Source: an uncultured Prevotellaceae bacterium (lineage in GTDB: Bacteria; Bacteroidota; Bacteroidia; Bacteroidales; Bacteroidaceae). From it: a DNA stretch of 39,226 bases. The stretch's first letter is position 1; every line of letters starts with the position of its first letter. The stretch lies in the NCBI GenBank assembly GCA_902769805.1, contig CACXQL010000035.1, positions 1-39,226 of the forward strand, written 5' to 3'. Shown here piece by piece: positions 1-8,535 of this stretch. The position numbers and the translations under genes were made by a program. Under the pieces are notes generated by a model. The model saw only the letters and a list, made by a program, of their open reading frames with translations, searched no databases and was not told the DNA's origin.

Positions 1-73
1 GAGAATAAAACTGAGGCTTAATGGCATGTCGCCCGTACAATACAGGAAGATGCTTACTGCTTCGATTGTTTAA
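1..73 (+). CDS. IS3-family transposase, C-terminal end only (partial)
   Basis: The frame starting at base 2 has no stop until TAA at 71-73. It encodes a tail containing KLRLNGMSPVQYRKM. The pattern 'K L . . M S P V Q/E Y R' near the C-terminus is typical of IS3-group (IS150-like) OrfB transposases with a DDE integrase core. The catalytic core lies outside the window, so only about 23 residues are visible. The call rests on this tail plus the terminal-repeat-like sequence just after the stop. No other family is suggested by the motif. Confidence 0.6.
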   Translation, partial: RIKLRLNGMSPVQYRKMLTASIV

Positions 74-99
74 CTGTCCAAACTTTGGGGTTCACTTCA
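74..99 (+). mobile_element. Putative right terminal repeat of an IS3-type element
   Basis: Directly after the transposase stop the sequence runs CTGTCCAAACTTTGGGGTTC and ends in CA around base 99. This layout (stop codon, then a short G/C-rich imperfect repeat ending in CA) is usual for IS3-family right ends. The internal CCAAA-C-TTTGG is itself palindromic. The left end is outside the window, so repeat pairing and target duplication cannot be tested. Confidence 0.4.
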
Positions 100-237
100 A
101 AACGGTGTTTTCTCTCTCCTTCCTCCTCTTTCCTCTCTCCTCTTTTCCTCCCTCAAACCGATAACCATCTATGTATGAATCATTTACAAAAACGCCCTAC
201 ATTTCGATCATTTGCGTCCAGCAGCAAACAAAAACGA

Positions 238-264
238 AAAGTGCCCCTAAATCTGAGGCACTTT
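238..264 (-). terminator. Intrinsic terminator of the caspase/K+-channel operon
   Basis: AAAGTGCC at 238-245 pairs with GGCACTTT at 257-264 around an 11-base loop. Read on the minus strand the hairpin is followed by the T-rich run TCGTTTTTGTTTG. It lies about 25 bases past the stop of the last gene of the operon. Bases 100-237 hold no convincing gene or motif. Confidence 0.65.
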
Positions 265-288
265 GTCAGAATTATTCATAAAGTCGAG

Positions 289-777
289 TCACTTTTGTCT
301 TTTCGTGTAAATCCACAAGGCGATACCTAAGACGAGGAGAATGGCAAAGAGAATCAGCTTCTGTACTTTCTGGTTGGCCTCAAAGGACATGTAGAACCAA
401 ACGACATCAAGCAGGAAGATGACGATGCCACCACACAGACAGATGGCTCCTGCAGAGAGCTTATTACGAAGCGGTGCGCCCTCCTTCCCCTTGAATACAG
501 CACGGAAGATACCTCCCGTGACAAAGGCAGCACTGACTGCACATCCTGCCAGAATCAGATACCATACCATCTGACGTCTCTCCCGTTCTTGTTTGCCCTG
601 TTCAATACGAGCCATCAAATCCCTCTGCTTCTGGATCTGCGCTTTGGCACTGTCCGACATATAACTCAAATAGATGGAGTCCAAGTCGATATCCGACGAC
701 TGTGCCTGCACCACCACCCCTAAAGGCAACTGTAGTAACAAAAAGATGAGCAGAAGTGTTCTGTGCGATATAGACAT
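289..777 (-). CDS. Small exported membrane protein of unknown function
   Basis: I do not recognise the family. The 162-residue product starts with a signal-like segment (residues 1-26, ending VVVQAQ). A charged Glu/Arg/Gln-rich stretch follows (about 40-69), probably helical. Three hydrophobic segments come next at about 70-92, 108-130 and 140-157, and the tail is basic (YTKRQK). It is therefore an inner-membrane protein with a short extracytoplasmic N-terminal part. It starts 3 bases after the caspase-like gene ends, so the two are probably co-transcribed. The terminator after it marks it as last in the operon. A membrane partner or target of the protease is a possible role, but that is inference only. 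Confidence 0.7.
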   Translation of the reverse strand: MSISHRTLLLIFLLLQLPLGVVVQAQSSDIDLDSIYLSYMSDSAKAQIQKQRDLMARIEQGKQERERRQMVWYLILAGCAVSAAFVTGGIFRAVFKGKEGAPLRNKLSAGAICLCGGIVIFLLDVVWFYMSFEANQKVQKLILFAILLVLGIALWIYTKRQK

Positions 778-780
778 ACG

Positions 781-2145
781 CTATTTGAATTTCCAGTTTC
801 TCCAGTCCTTGGCATCACTTGAAGCGGAAGCCTGCGGTGTCTGCATCTTACCATTGATGACAACACTCTGCTTCATCACCTCAGAAGTCACATAGTCGGC
901 AAGGTCTCCAAAGGCGATATCACCTCTTGTATCTCTCAACTTCTTCAGCAGATAGTATGTGAACATACCATGTCCTTTCTCCTTATAGGGATAAGCCGTC
1001 TCATCACCCTGTGCGGCAGACAATACCACCATATTACCCTTGGGTTCGCTTTGTCTTGCCTTGATGGCGACACCACGTGCAGAAGCCAACATGTCTCCGT
1101 CACGATTGGTTCCACTGAAACAGGCATCGAGGAATACGACGACAGACTTGGCTTTCTTTGTAGTCAGTTCCTCATAGATCTTATCCAGGCTATAGCCTGT
1201 AGACACATCCGAGCCGTAACCGTCGACAGGAAGGAGATAGGACGTCTTGTTGCTCTCATCCGGGATGCCATGACCGGCATAATAGAAGATGACGTTGGCA
1301 TCACCTTTATAAGCTTCTATCACCTGACTGATCCAGTTAAACTGACGCCGCATCTTGTTGAGGGTAGCGTCTGCCACATATCTTATATTACTCTCCGGTA
1401 TGCCTAATGTCTTCTGACAATACTCAGCAAATACCTTGCCGTCATTCAGCGCATTAGGGACATTGGCAACCTCCATATAGTTCTCATTGGCGATGATAAG
1501 GGCAAAGGTATGCAGACGGGTCTGCTTACCAGCAGGGATATTGACATCTACGTCAGCTTTCTTCACTTGTGCCACTGGCTGACTGGCAGTCTGAGACTGA
1601 GGAACATTCACCGTGATGGGCTTTGCCTGTACTATCACAGGCCGTGGTGTGTCCACGTTGCCACTCCCCTGCGCTGCCTGACTGGAAGAGCCTGTGTTGG
1701 GATTCAACGCATAGTTCTCCTGATGCTGCAGACCCTCGTTATAGATGGGGATGATATCTGGGAGCAGGAGTTGTCCGCCTTTCTGACTATAGCGTTGCAG
1801 CCATTCTTTCTCACGGGAAGAATCCTGTGAGACGGCAATACCGTCTTTATAGAAGGCTGCGATATGACACATGGCATCGGGTAATCCTCGCTCTGCTGCT
1901 TTGCGATACATCTTAAAGGCATCCGCCTCACTCTTCTCCACCCCGATGCCGTGCTCATAGCAGACAGCCACATAGAACTGGGCAGCAAGGTCGTTGGTGG
2001 CAGCAGCCTTCCTTAACTCCTCAAAGCCATGTTGAACATATCCCAGCCGGATGTACTCCAAAGCCGTAGCGGTCTTCTTGTCAATATCCACAGCAAAAGA
2101 GTGGATACTGAAGAGAGAAAAGAGTATTATTAATAATGTACGCAT
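781..2145 (-). CDS. Exported caspase-like peptidase (C14) with Sel1 repeats
   Basis: Residues 1-18 form a Sec signal peptide (ends HSFA), so the protein should act outside the cytoplasm. Residues 52-123 hold two Sel1-like repeats (AAQFYVAVCYEHGIGV, DAMCHIAAFYKDGIAV). A Ser/Gln/Pro/Val-rich linker runs to about 210, followed by a caspase p20-like domain from about 211 to the end. The catalytic dyad is visible: His292 in FYYAGHG and Cys342 in VVFLDACFSG, each after a hydrophobic strand as expected for clan CD. Residues after Cys342 (SARGVAIKA, VVLSAAQGDETAYPY, HGMFTYYLLKKL) match bacterial C14 proteins. Substrate and activator are unknown. It follows the 347-residue gene by 5 bases in a five-gene operon that opens with a K+ channel. 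Family call is firm; function is not. Confidence 0.93.
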   Translation of the reverse strand: MRTLLIILFSLFSIHSFAVDIDKKTATALEYIRLGYVQHGFEELRKAAATNDLAAQFYVAVCYEHGIGVEKSEADAFKMYRKAAERGLPDAMCHIAAFYKDGIAVSQDSSREKEWLQRYSQKGGQLLLPDIIPIYNEGLQHQENYALNPNTGSSSQAAQGSGNVDTPRPVIVQAKPITVNVPQSQTASQPVAQVKKADVDVNIPAGKQTRLHTFALIIANENYMEVANVPNALNDGKVFAEYCQKTLGIPESNIRYVADATLNKMRRQFNWISQVIEAYKGDANVIFYYAGHGIPDESNKTSYLLPVDGYGSDVSTGYSLDKIYEELTTKKAKSVVVFLDACFSGTNRDGDMLASARGVAIKARQSEPKGNMVVLSAAQGDETAYPYKEKGHGMFTYYLLKKLRDTRGDIAFGDLADYVTSEVMKQSVVINGKMQTPQASASSDAKDWRNWKFK

Positions 2146-2150
2146 AAACC

Positions 2151-3194
2151 TTAATCTTCCTGACCTGTCTTCATGATATCACTGGCATACGAGAGTTTGC
2201 CCCAGTCAGTAGCTGCTCCGTCAAAGTGGATAATCTGCTTATAGGTCGTTTCACTCAATGGAACGAACCATGTCGCACCAAAAGTAAAGAAGCCGCCGAG
2301 GAACCTTCCCAGGAAGTTTCCCTTCTTCTTTGCAATACGGGTAGGACTCAACTCAAACGTCCCCTTTTTGTAATTACCTTCCCAGTCGCACACGATGATA
2401 GGTGATCTGTCCTCGTCAAACTCAAACGGACTGTTCGCCCTCACATGTACTACAGCAGGCGAAGTCTCCTTGATACCAAATCCTTTCTTGTCCTTCTTCT
2501 TCAGATCCTGGGGCATCTCAATGTAGAATGGTGCGAAGATAACATCACTCACCCATGTAGACAAGGACACATTAGTCCATTCCTCTGACTTCTTGTTGAA
2601 GGAATAGGCTATTGAGGCACCAATGTTATTGATACTCTCATCCTCTGTCATGTGGCGGACGGCAGTACCCTTGTACTCTTTTTCTTTGGGGTCTGCCTCC
2701 AATGATTCTGATACAAGCTCCTCCACAACAGTCAACAGCCGCTTGTCATAGTCTGTGAAATCGTTCGAGGGTGACTCGGTGGTGGTGTACTTACCATAGA
2801 TACGGGTAGACATCTGGACGATGAAAGTCTCATTCTGTTCTGAACCGATAGAAGGGGCAATAGAAATGTATTCGTCATCCTTCGTACTGACACCCTTCTT
2901 CGAAGCTTTCTTGTCACCCTGTTTCTTTGAGCCAGAGTCAAACAAAGGAGCAGACGCTCCATTATGGAAGGCAAAGCACTGAGCCAAGTCGATAAAGATG
3001 GTCTTCTTCGTCTTATTAGTAGCCCACAACTGCTCGTTATAGATCTCCAACTTGATATTTTCATCCTCATAGACACTGTTTGCCTGTGAATAGGCAAAAA
3101 TCAAGGCGTTACGATAGTCGGTCTTAGTTCCACCGGCACTTGCATCCATTGCCACTATGCAAAGGGCTGCAAAAAGGAAAAATAGTTTCTTCAT
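2151..3194 (-). CDS. Exported protein of unknown function
   Basis: Not recognised. The 347-residue protein has a clear signal peptide (MKKLFFLFAALCIVAMDASA, about residues 1-20), so it is periplasmic or outer-membrane associated. No lipobox Cys is visible. A Lys-rich segment (about residues 85-103, with KKQGDKKASKKG) interrupts a beta-rich sequence. Near the C-terminus a Gly/Phe-rich hydrophobic stretch (GRFLGGFFTFGATWF) could pack in a membrane or a hydrophobic core. It sits between the DUF4384 gene (39 bases upstream) and the caspase-like gene (5 bases downstream), so it is probably translated from the same message. Its place suggests a structural or sensory role in the same envelope system, by context only. 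Confidence 0.75.
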   Translation of the reverse strand: MKKLFFLFAALCIVAMDASAGGTKTDYRNALIFAYSQANSVYEDENIKLEIYNEQLWATNKTKKTIFIDLAQCFAFHNGASAPLFDSGSKKQGDKKASKKGVSTKDDEYISIAPSIGSEQNETFIVQMSTRIYGKYTTTESPSNDFTDYDKRLLTVVEELVSESLEADPKEKEYKGTAVRHMTEDESINNIGASIAYSFNKKSEEWTNVSLSTWVSDVIFAPFYIEMPQDLKKKDKKGFGIKETSPAVVHVRANSPFEFDEDRSPIIVCDWEGNYKKGTFELSPTRIAKKKGNFLGRFLGGFFTFGATWFVPLSETTYKQIIHFDGAATDWGKLSYASDIMKTGQED

Positions 3195-3233
3195 AAGATT
3201 TAGTATTAGTGAATATTCTTTGTTTTATTGTTT

Positions 3234-4124
3234 TTATCTCTTTATCTCTATGGGAATCCTGCGCAGGTTCATCTCCGTATCATGCTTGCGGCATTTGACG
3301 AGCCACTTCTGGAAGTCGTCATACGACAACTCACGGGGCAGGAGGTCGCTCGCGGAGTTGTCGGCTGCCTTGGCGAACGGATTGGGAGAGAATACAATAT
3401 AGATGAGATTGTGCTCCGAGGAACGTTCACAGGTCATGATATACTCATCCACATAGGGACGCTCTTGGACAGGAGCACTCTTGATATGGAAGAACACATA
3501 ACGGCGGTTCGCATCGACAGGATAGATCCCATCCTCCTGTGAACGGTAGGGCAAGAGACAGAACGCCTTGTTGTCCTCGTCGATGAGATAGACGGCGAGA
3601 TAGCCCTTGACAGGAGAGAGGAACGACAGATAGAGGTTATCCCCACTCTTGAAGTCATCATCCTCGAACTTATCCTCTGTACCGTTACGGAGCACACGCG
3701 CCTGCAAGTCTATCTGTGCAGAGACGATCTCACGAGCCTTTCCCTTCACCTTACAATAGACCACCAGCGTGTTATCCTCATAGGAGATCGAGTATTCCGG
3801 CTTACCTGTTGTCTCCAGCCACTCGCCCTTCACCTCACTGTCGCCCAGGGTAAAGAAGTCCGTTGTCGTCTCCCCGTCCCTGTTATGGATACGTGTGGTA
3901 TTGGTCTGCTGGACGATGGTTCCGAACTCATCGGCTATCGCCTGCGTCTTCGCACGTTCCAAGGCGATACGCTTTGCCTGCTCCGGGGTCACGTTCTCAG
4001 GAGCATAATAGGTATATTCGCCTTCCACCGTCTTGGTTTTCTGAGCCATCACAGGAAGGGAGAGTGCCAGGAGCAGAAGGACAAGTGCCTGTTTCATCAT
4101 ATTCTTTAATTTTGGATTATTCAT
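3234..4124 (-). CDS. DUF4384-type exported protein
   Basis: The start at 4124 was chosen because its ATG overlaps the K+-channel stop by 8 bases (ATGAATAA). A start at MMKQ (4100) would leave the signal peptide (ALVLLLLALSLPVMAQ) equally intact. After the signal peptide the region TPEQAKRIALERAKTQAIAD resembles the N-terminal part of LPP20/FlgT-like envelope proteins. The second half contains a DUF4384-like domain (DNLYLSFLSPVKGYLAVYLI, then CLLPYRSQEDG and a later YIVFSPNPF). As I recall, DUF4384 occurs in bacteria with caspase-like, kinase or Sel1 modules, which fits the caspase gene two places downstream. The C-terminal part has DLLPRELSYDDFQKWLVKCR. Exact function unknown. Confidence 0.8.
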   Translation of the reverse strand: MNNPKLKNMMKQALVLLLLALSLPVMAQKTKTVEGEYTYYAPENVTPEQAKRIALERAKTQAIADEFGTIVQQTNTTRIHNRDGETTTDFFTLGDSEVKGEWLETTGKPEYSISYEDNTLVVYCKVKGKAREIVSAQIDLQARVLRNGTEDKFEDDDFKSGDNLYLSFLSPVKGYLAVYLIDEDNKAFCLLPYRSQEDGIYPVDANRRYVFFHIKSAPVQERPYVDEYIMTCERSSEHNLIYIVFSPNPFAKAADNSASDLLPRELSYDDFQKWLVKCRKHDTEMNLRRIPIEIKR

Positions 4125-4887
4125 TTTCAACTTCGCTTTCACGCTCGTCTTTCTTTTTCCTATTCACTAACTCTTCCATATAGCCGGCAGTAACGATACC
4201 TGAAGGCAAGGCAATGATGGCAATGCCGACGATAGAGGAGATCACGCTGATGATACGTCCGATGTCCGAGATGGGATAGATGTCTCCATAACCTACTGTC
4301 GTCAACGTACAGGCAGCCCAATAGAAGGCATCGAAGAAGCCGTTAAACAAGTATTCCCCTGTATCGGGATTGATCTGCTCCTCCGCATTGAACATGATAA
4401 GAGCGGTGATGAAGATATAGAACACTGCCAAGGAGAAGACTGTTATCAGGATAGTACCCTGTCTGCGTACGACAGACAGGATTATCTCCAATGGCTCAAA
4501 ATACCTGATGACCTTGAAGATCCTTAGTATCTTCAATAGCCGTGATACACGGAACACCTTGAAGGTAGGACCTAAGAGGTTGAAGATTGGTAAGATAGAC
4601 AGCAGGTCTATGATAGCCATCGGGGTAAACGGATAAACCACGAAGGCTGCCACCTTACTCCGCTTCGAATCAAAATCAGCCGTACACCAGCGAAGGATAT
4701 AATCTACGATAAAGCAGATTCCTGAGATTAAATCGAAGTACCAGAAGATCGGGTACTGTGTTCTGAACATCAGGGGTAAGATACCTATAGCTATGGCTAT
4801 CAGCATCACGATATCATAAATGCGAGACGTGATACTATCCTTGTTCCTTGGCGATACAAGACTGTGTATTCTGCTTCGTAGTGGCAT
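4117..4887 (-). CDS. Voltage-gated-type K+ channel (ion transport family)
   Basis: This 256-residue inner-membrane channel has the six-segment plan. S1-S3 are at about 22-100. S4 is at about 109-130, with basic residues every third position (KVFRVSRLLKILRIFKVIRYF region). S5 is at about 145-165, followed by a pore helix, selectivity filter TTVGYGD (196-202) and S6 (about 210-236, with a Pro-Ser-Gly bend). The TVGYGD filter shows K+ selectivity, and the charged S4 suggests voltage sensing. The C-terminus is short and highly charged, without an RCK domain. It is the first gene after a promoter motif at 4909-4916, and its stop overlaps the start of the DUF4384 gene, so expression is coupled. Finding a K+ channel leading a caspase-like operon is unusual. 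Confidence 0.93.
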   Translation of the reverse strand: MPLRSRIHSLVSPRNKDSITSRIYDIVMLIAIAIGILPLMFRTQYPIFWYFDLISGICFIVDYILRWCTADFDSKRSKVAAFVVYPFTPMAIIDLLSILPIFNLLGPTFKVFRVSRLLKILRIFKVIRYFEPLEIILSVVRRQGTILITVFSLAVFYIFITALIMFNAEEQINPDTGEYLFNGFFDAFYWAACTLTTVGYGDIYPISDIGRIISVISSIVGIAIIALPSGIVTAGYMEELVNRKKKDERESEVENE

Positions 4888-4908
4888 CGTTTTCTGTCTT
4901 TAGTAATG

Positions 4909-4916
4909 CAAAGATA
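4909..4916 (-). promoter_or_regulatory. Bacteroidota -7 promoter motif for the K+ channel operon
   Basis: CAAAGATA on the plus strand reads TATCTTTG on the minus strand, a match to TAnnTTTG. It lies 22 bases upstream of the channel ATG in an A/T-rich gap. No further promoter is seen inside the five-gene cluster. Confidence 0.6.
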
Positions 4917-4955
4917 AAGAATATATATTGAAACACCAAAAGAAAAACAAAAAAA

Positions 4956-4982
4956 CCGGGTCTTGCATCACACAAGACCCGG
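4956..4982 (-). terminator. Intrinsic terminator after ppiD-like gene
   Basis: CCGGGTCTTG (4956-4965) and CAAGACCCGG (4973-4982) form a perfect 10-bp stem with a 7-base loop. On the minus strand it is followed by a run of seven T. It is also flanked by A-rich sequence on the other side. It insulates the envelope cluster from the K+-channel operon. Confidence 0.9.
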
Positions 4983-5013
4983 AAAAACTTTGTATCTAAC
5001 TTAAGAAATATTC

Positions 5014-7158
5014 TTAGAAGAACAGGTAGCGGTTGTCAACTACGTTAGCTTTTGAGTAAAGCTCGTTCATATAACGGCTGGCAGCCTGCATAGCTCTCTG
5101 TTTCAACTGTGCCTGCATAGCCTTCTCATCCAGCTTGGCACCTTCACGCTGTTTCTTACTCAGCACCTTGAAAAGGAAGGCGCCACCATTACCCTTGACA
5201 GGGGTTGCACTGAACTGACCCACCTTGGCAGCTGCCACAGCACCGCTCAGGGCTGGCTCACTCGTTCCTGTAGCCTGTACAAAGACAGGAGCGGAGAAGG
5301 TGATCTGACGGACACTGTCAATCTGTGCACCTTTCTGCTTGGCGGCATCGAGACTGGTAACACCCTTCAGCATCTCAGCAGCCTTGGCAAACTTCTTATC
5401 GCGGATAATCTCCTGCTTCAACTGGTCCTGTACAGCATCGAGGGCACGATAGCCTGCAGGATGAACCTTCGTCAAGGCGATGACCATCAGATGATCGTTA
5501 TTGCCACATTCATAGAGTGGAGAGACCTCACCCTCCTTGGCATCGAAGATCCACTTCATAGCCTCTCTCGTAGAACGGAGTCCTGCGACAGTGTGCTCAG
5601 AGTTAACCATGTCTTTACGCTCCAGCACCTTGAAACCGAACTTCTGTGCGTTCTTCTCCAGTCCCTCCAATGTCTTGTTCTCACTGACATACTGGCTGAA
5701 CTTGTTATAGGCATTGGAATATGTTTCCTTTGAGAAATCAATCGTGTGCTTGATGACGGCAGCGTCATACTTGGTCACCATGGCCTTACGGGAGAGAACC
5801 TGAACGATGATATTACCACTGGTAAACTCAACATTCTTCACCTCGTTAGGAGCCGCTGTCGTAATGGCTGTGAGGTAAGCCTTGGAGTCAGCATCAATAG
5901 AAGGAGCATTCTCATACATAGAAGATGTCAGCCACTGCTTGTCACCTGTCTGGTTGTATTTCTTGGCAAGTACCTCAAAGTCGGCGCCACCCTTCAATGC
6001 CGTGGCGATACTGTCAGCAGTCTTACGGGCAGCCTCGACAGTGGCGGCACTCACCTGAATCTGACGATACTCAATAGAGTCAGGCATCTCTGACTTGCTG
6101 ATGAGTTTGATGACATTCACCGTATTGTCGTAAACGGTCTCGAAAGGAGCACTGACCTGTCCTACCTGCATGGAATCCAGCTTTGCAGCGATATCTCGGT
6201 CGAAAGAACGCTTGGTAGCGGCAATACCTGAATAGGACACTTGTGACTGAGCCTTGCGCACAACTTCAGCAGGATCGGCACCATTCTCTAACTTCTGACG
6301 GGCATCGTTGATAGTCTTCATCAGGGCTGTACGGTCTGCTGCAGAAGCAACAACATGGAAGTCAACATACTTGATGTCGCGGCTCTCGATAATCTGCTTG
6401 AACATCTCTTTCTGCTCGTCATACTTCGCCTTCAGGTCGGCATCGCTCACCTGAACGTCAGCATCCTTGATAGCAGAGTAAGGAAGGGTGGCAAGCAGGA
6501 TGTCGCTCTCCTGTGTCTGACCCTCGAAAGCCATCTTAGAAGAGATGGGGTTCGTAAGGAGACACTGACTCAAGAGTGACTGGTATTTCGTACCCAGTGT
6601 GTTGATGCGAAGCTGCTTCTCAATGAACTTCCAATAATCATAGATCTCCTTATACTGCTCCAGCACCTGAGCCTGCTGCGGCTGTGACTGCATCTTCTTA
6701 TAGTCGTCCAGGAACTTGGTGAGCTGAGTGACATCGAAACGACCCGTCTGCTGATTGACGAAAGGTGTCTGCATCAGCATGGGATTCGTACCTGCCTTCA
6801 GGATATTCTGGAGCTCCTCATCCGTCACGGTAAGACCGAGTTTCTTTGCCTCAGCCTCCATGATGGTATTATTGACAAACTGCTGCCATACCTGATCCTT
6901 TACCTGATTCATCTCTTCCTCACTGAGGTTGTCACGACCCTGAGTCATCTTGATGACTGACTGGTATTCGTCGACCAGAGACTGAAACTCCTGTACGGAG
7001 ATTTTCTTACCTAACACTTCGCCGACCTGCTGACGCTTCTCGTTGTTTGTGGCTTCACAAGAACGGAACATCTCCTCGGCAATGAATGCAAACAGGGCGA
7101 GACCGATCACTGTAGCGAGAACGGGACCCCAGCTTCTGATTTTTCCAATTGCTGCCAT
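5014..7158 (-). CDS. PpiD/SurA-like membrane-anchored peptidyl-prolyl isomerase
   Basis: The protein has 714 residues. A single N-terminal membrane anchor (about 10-27, GPVLATVIGLALFAFIAEE) leaves the rest in the periplasm. A SurA_N-like helical chaperone region follows (about 40-230, with DEYQSVIKMTQGRDNLSEEEMNQVKDQVW and LGLTVTDEELQ). Parvulin-type modules then lie around 245-460 (DIKYVDFHVVASA, ADFEVLAKKYNQTGD), and further helical sequence runs to the end. Such proteins help newly exported outer-membrane proteins fold, which suits a neighbourhood of barrel proteins, LptC and SecA. The canonical parvulin active-site pattern is weak here, so a chaperone rather than isomerase role is possible. 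It has its own promoter motif at 7209-7216 and a strong terminator behind it. Confidence 0.9.
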   Translation of the reverse strand: MAAIGKIRSWGPVLATVIGLALFAFIAEEMFRSCEATNNEKRQQVGEVLGKKISVQEFQSLVDEYQSVIKMTQGRDNLSEEEMNQVKDQVWQQFVNNTIMEAEAKKLGLTVTDEELQNILKAGTNPMLMQTPFVNQQTGRFDVTQLTKFLDDYKKMQSQPQQAQVLEQYKEIYDYWKFIEKQLRINTLGTKYQSLLSQCLLTNPISSKMAFEGQTQESDILLATLPYSAIKDADVQVSDADLKAKYDEQKEMFKQIIESRDIKYVDFHVVASAADRTALMKTINDARQKLENGADPAEVVRKAQSQVSYSGIAATKRSFDRDIAAKLDSMQVGQVSAPFETVYDNTVNVIKLISKSEMPDSIEYRQIQVSAATVEAARKTADSIATALKGGADFEVLAKKYNQTGDKQWLTSSMYENAPSIDADSKAYLTAITTAAPNEVKNVEFTSGNIIVQVLSRKAMVTKYDAAVIKHTIDFSKETYSNAYNKFSQYVSENKTLEGLEKNAQKFGFKVLERKDMVNSEHTVAGLRSTREAMKWIFDAKEGEVSPLYECGNNDHLMVIALTKVHPAGYRALDAVQDQLKQEIIRDKKFAKAAEMLKGVTSLDAAKQKGAQIDSVRQITFSAPVFVQATGTSEPALSGAVAAAKVGQFSATPVKGNGGAFLFKVLSKKQREGAKLDEKAMQAQLKQRAMQAASRYMNELYSKANVVDNRYLFF

Positions 7159-7208
7159 TTTATGCTTTAATTTTTATATTTTATTTCTTTATTTTCAAAT
7201 TCAGCCGA

Positions 7209-7216
7209 CAAAATTA
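7209..7216 (-). promoter_or_regulatory. Bacteroidota -7 motif for ppiD-like gene
   Basis: CAAAATTA reads TAATTTTG on the minus strand, matching TAnnTTTG. It lies about 50 bases upstream of the ATG, within the 102-base gap after the CNNM gene. Confidence 0.6.
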
Positions 7217-7260
7217 CAAAATTTATGGCAAACGGCGAAAGATAAAACGAAAAATTTAGT

Positions 7261-8535
7261 CTATTCCGTCACTTTTAGCCGTACCAACTCTATTTTTGTC
7301 ATTGTATTCTTGATAATCTTGAACTCAAAACGTCCAATCTTGACAACTTCATTCAACTTCGGAAAACTCTGATACTCATGTAATATCAGTCCACCAACGG
7401 TCATATAGTCATCACTCTCTGGAAGACCAATGTCAAAGAGCTCATTGACTTTCTCTATCTCAAGACGGGCAGAGAGCATATACTCACCCTCCCCCAACTC
7501 CTTTGCGACATATTTTGTGTTGTCGTGCTCATCCTCGATGTCTCCGAAGATTTCCTCGACAATATCCTCCAAAGACACCAATCCACTGGTCCCACCGAAT
7601 TCGTCAATCACCACCGCCAACGATTTCTTCTCCTGCAGGAATGTATGCATCAGTTTACTGGCTGCCATCGTCTCAGGAACGAAAGGCATCTCCCTGACAA
7701 GTTCGCTAATGGCTGTCGTCTTGGTGCTGCTGGCAATCTTGAAGAGGTCGGAAGAGTGGATATAACCGATAACATGGTCGATATCCTCACGATAAACCAC
7801 CATCTTGGAGTGGCCACTCTCCACGAAACGGTTCAGCAACAGCTCCATCGTACAGTCTTCAATATCCACCGCCTCTATCTCCGTACGAGGTACCATACAG
7901 TCGCGTACCTTTGTCTCAGAGAAATCAAGGGCGTTATGGAAGATTTTCACCTCATCCTCTATATCATCCTCACTTTCCGCATTGTCGATACTCGACTGCA
8001 CCAGATAGTCCAGGTCGACTTTCGAGAACTCTTTGTCCTGTGCCACCTTCGGTATCTTCACACCAAACAAACGTAACATGCCACGCGACAAAAGAGTTGC
8101 ACAACGAGAGATGGGATATAATACCACATAACATGCCCATGCCGGCAAGGCGAAGAATGTCAGCATCCCATTAGGATTCGCCTTGAAGATGGTCTTCGGA
8201 AGGAACTCGCCTGTAAACAGTACGACAATGGTAGACAATAAAGTGTCTGCCGTCACACGGAATCCGTCACTCAAGCCATTGAAAAGAGTGGCATCGAAGA
8301 TACGGGCGAAAAGGATACCATAGACGACCAATGCAATATTATTACCTACCAGCATCGTGCTCACAAAGGTGTTAGGATGTTGATAGAAATAGGCAATGAT
8401 ACGCTGTGGCCAGCCATTCTTCTCCCGTTCCATCTCAGCACGCAGACGGTTACTCGATACGAAAGCAATCTCCATTCCTGAGAAGAAGGCGGAGAAAACC
8501 ATACTGATAATGAGTCCTATGATGAGCTGTGTCAT
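7261..8535 (-). CDS. CNNM/CBS-domain transporter-like protein (HlyC/CorC family, GldE-like)
   Basis: The 424-residue inner-membrane protein starts with a CNNM (DUF21) domain. Its first helix carries the FSAFFSGMEIAFVSSNRLR motif typical of this family, with more helices to about residue 155. Two CBS domains follow (about 205-325, including RDCMVPRTEIEAVD and VVIDEFGGTSGLVSLEDIVEEIFGDIEDEHD). A C-terminal CorC_HlyC domain ends the protein (about 340-420). Relatives are linked to Mg2+/Co2+ handling; in gliding Bacteroidota GldE is a member. Its start overlaps the lptC stop by 4 bases, so translation is probably coupled. The old name hemolysin is not supported by anything seen here. Confidence 0.92.
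   Translation of the reverse strand: MTQLIIGLIISMVFSAFFSGMEIAFVSSNRLRAEMEREKNGWPQRIIAYFYQHPNTFVSTMLVGNNIALVVYGILFARIFDATLFNGLSDGFRVTADTLLSTIVVLFTGEFLPKTIFKANPNGMLTFFALPAWACYVVLYPISRCATLLSRGMLRLFGVKIPKVAQDKEFSKVDLDYLVQSSIDNAESEDDIEDEVKIFHNALDFSETKVRDCMVPRTEIEAVDIEDCTMELLLNRFVESGHSKMVVYREDIDHVIGYIHSSDLFKIASSTKTTAISELVREMPFVPETMAASKLMHTFLQEKKSLAVVIDEFGGTSGLVSLEDIVEEIFGDIEDEHDNTKYVAKELGEGEYMLSARLEIEKVNELFDIGLPESDDYMTVGGLILHEYQSFPKLNEVVKIGRFEFKIIKNTMTKIELVRLKVTE

Noticed and set aside
85-330. Open frame on the plus strand beside the IS end
   Set aside because: Low-complexity Ser/Phe-rich translation, no start signal, and it runs over the operon terminator and the end of the minus-strand gene.
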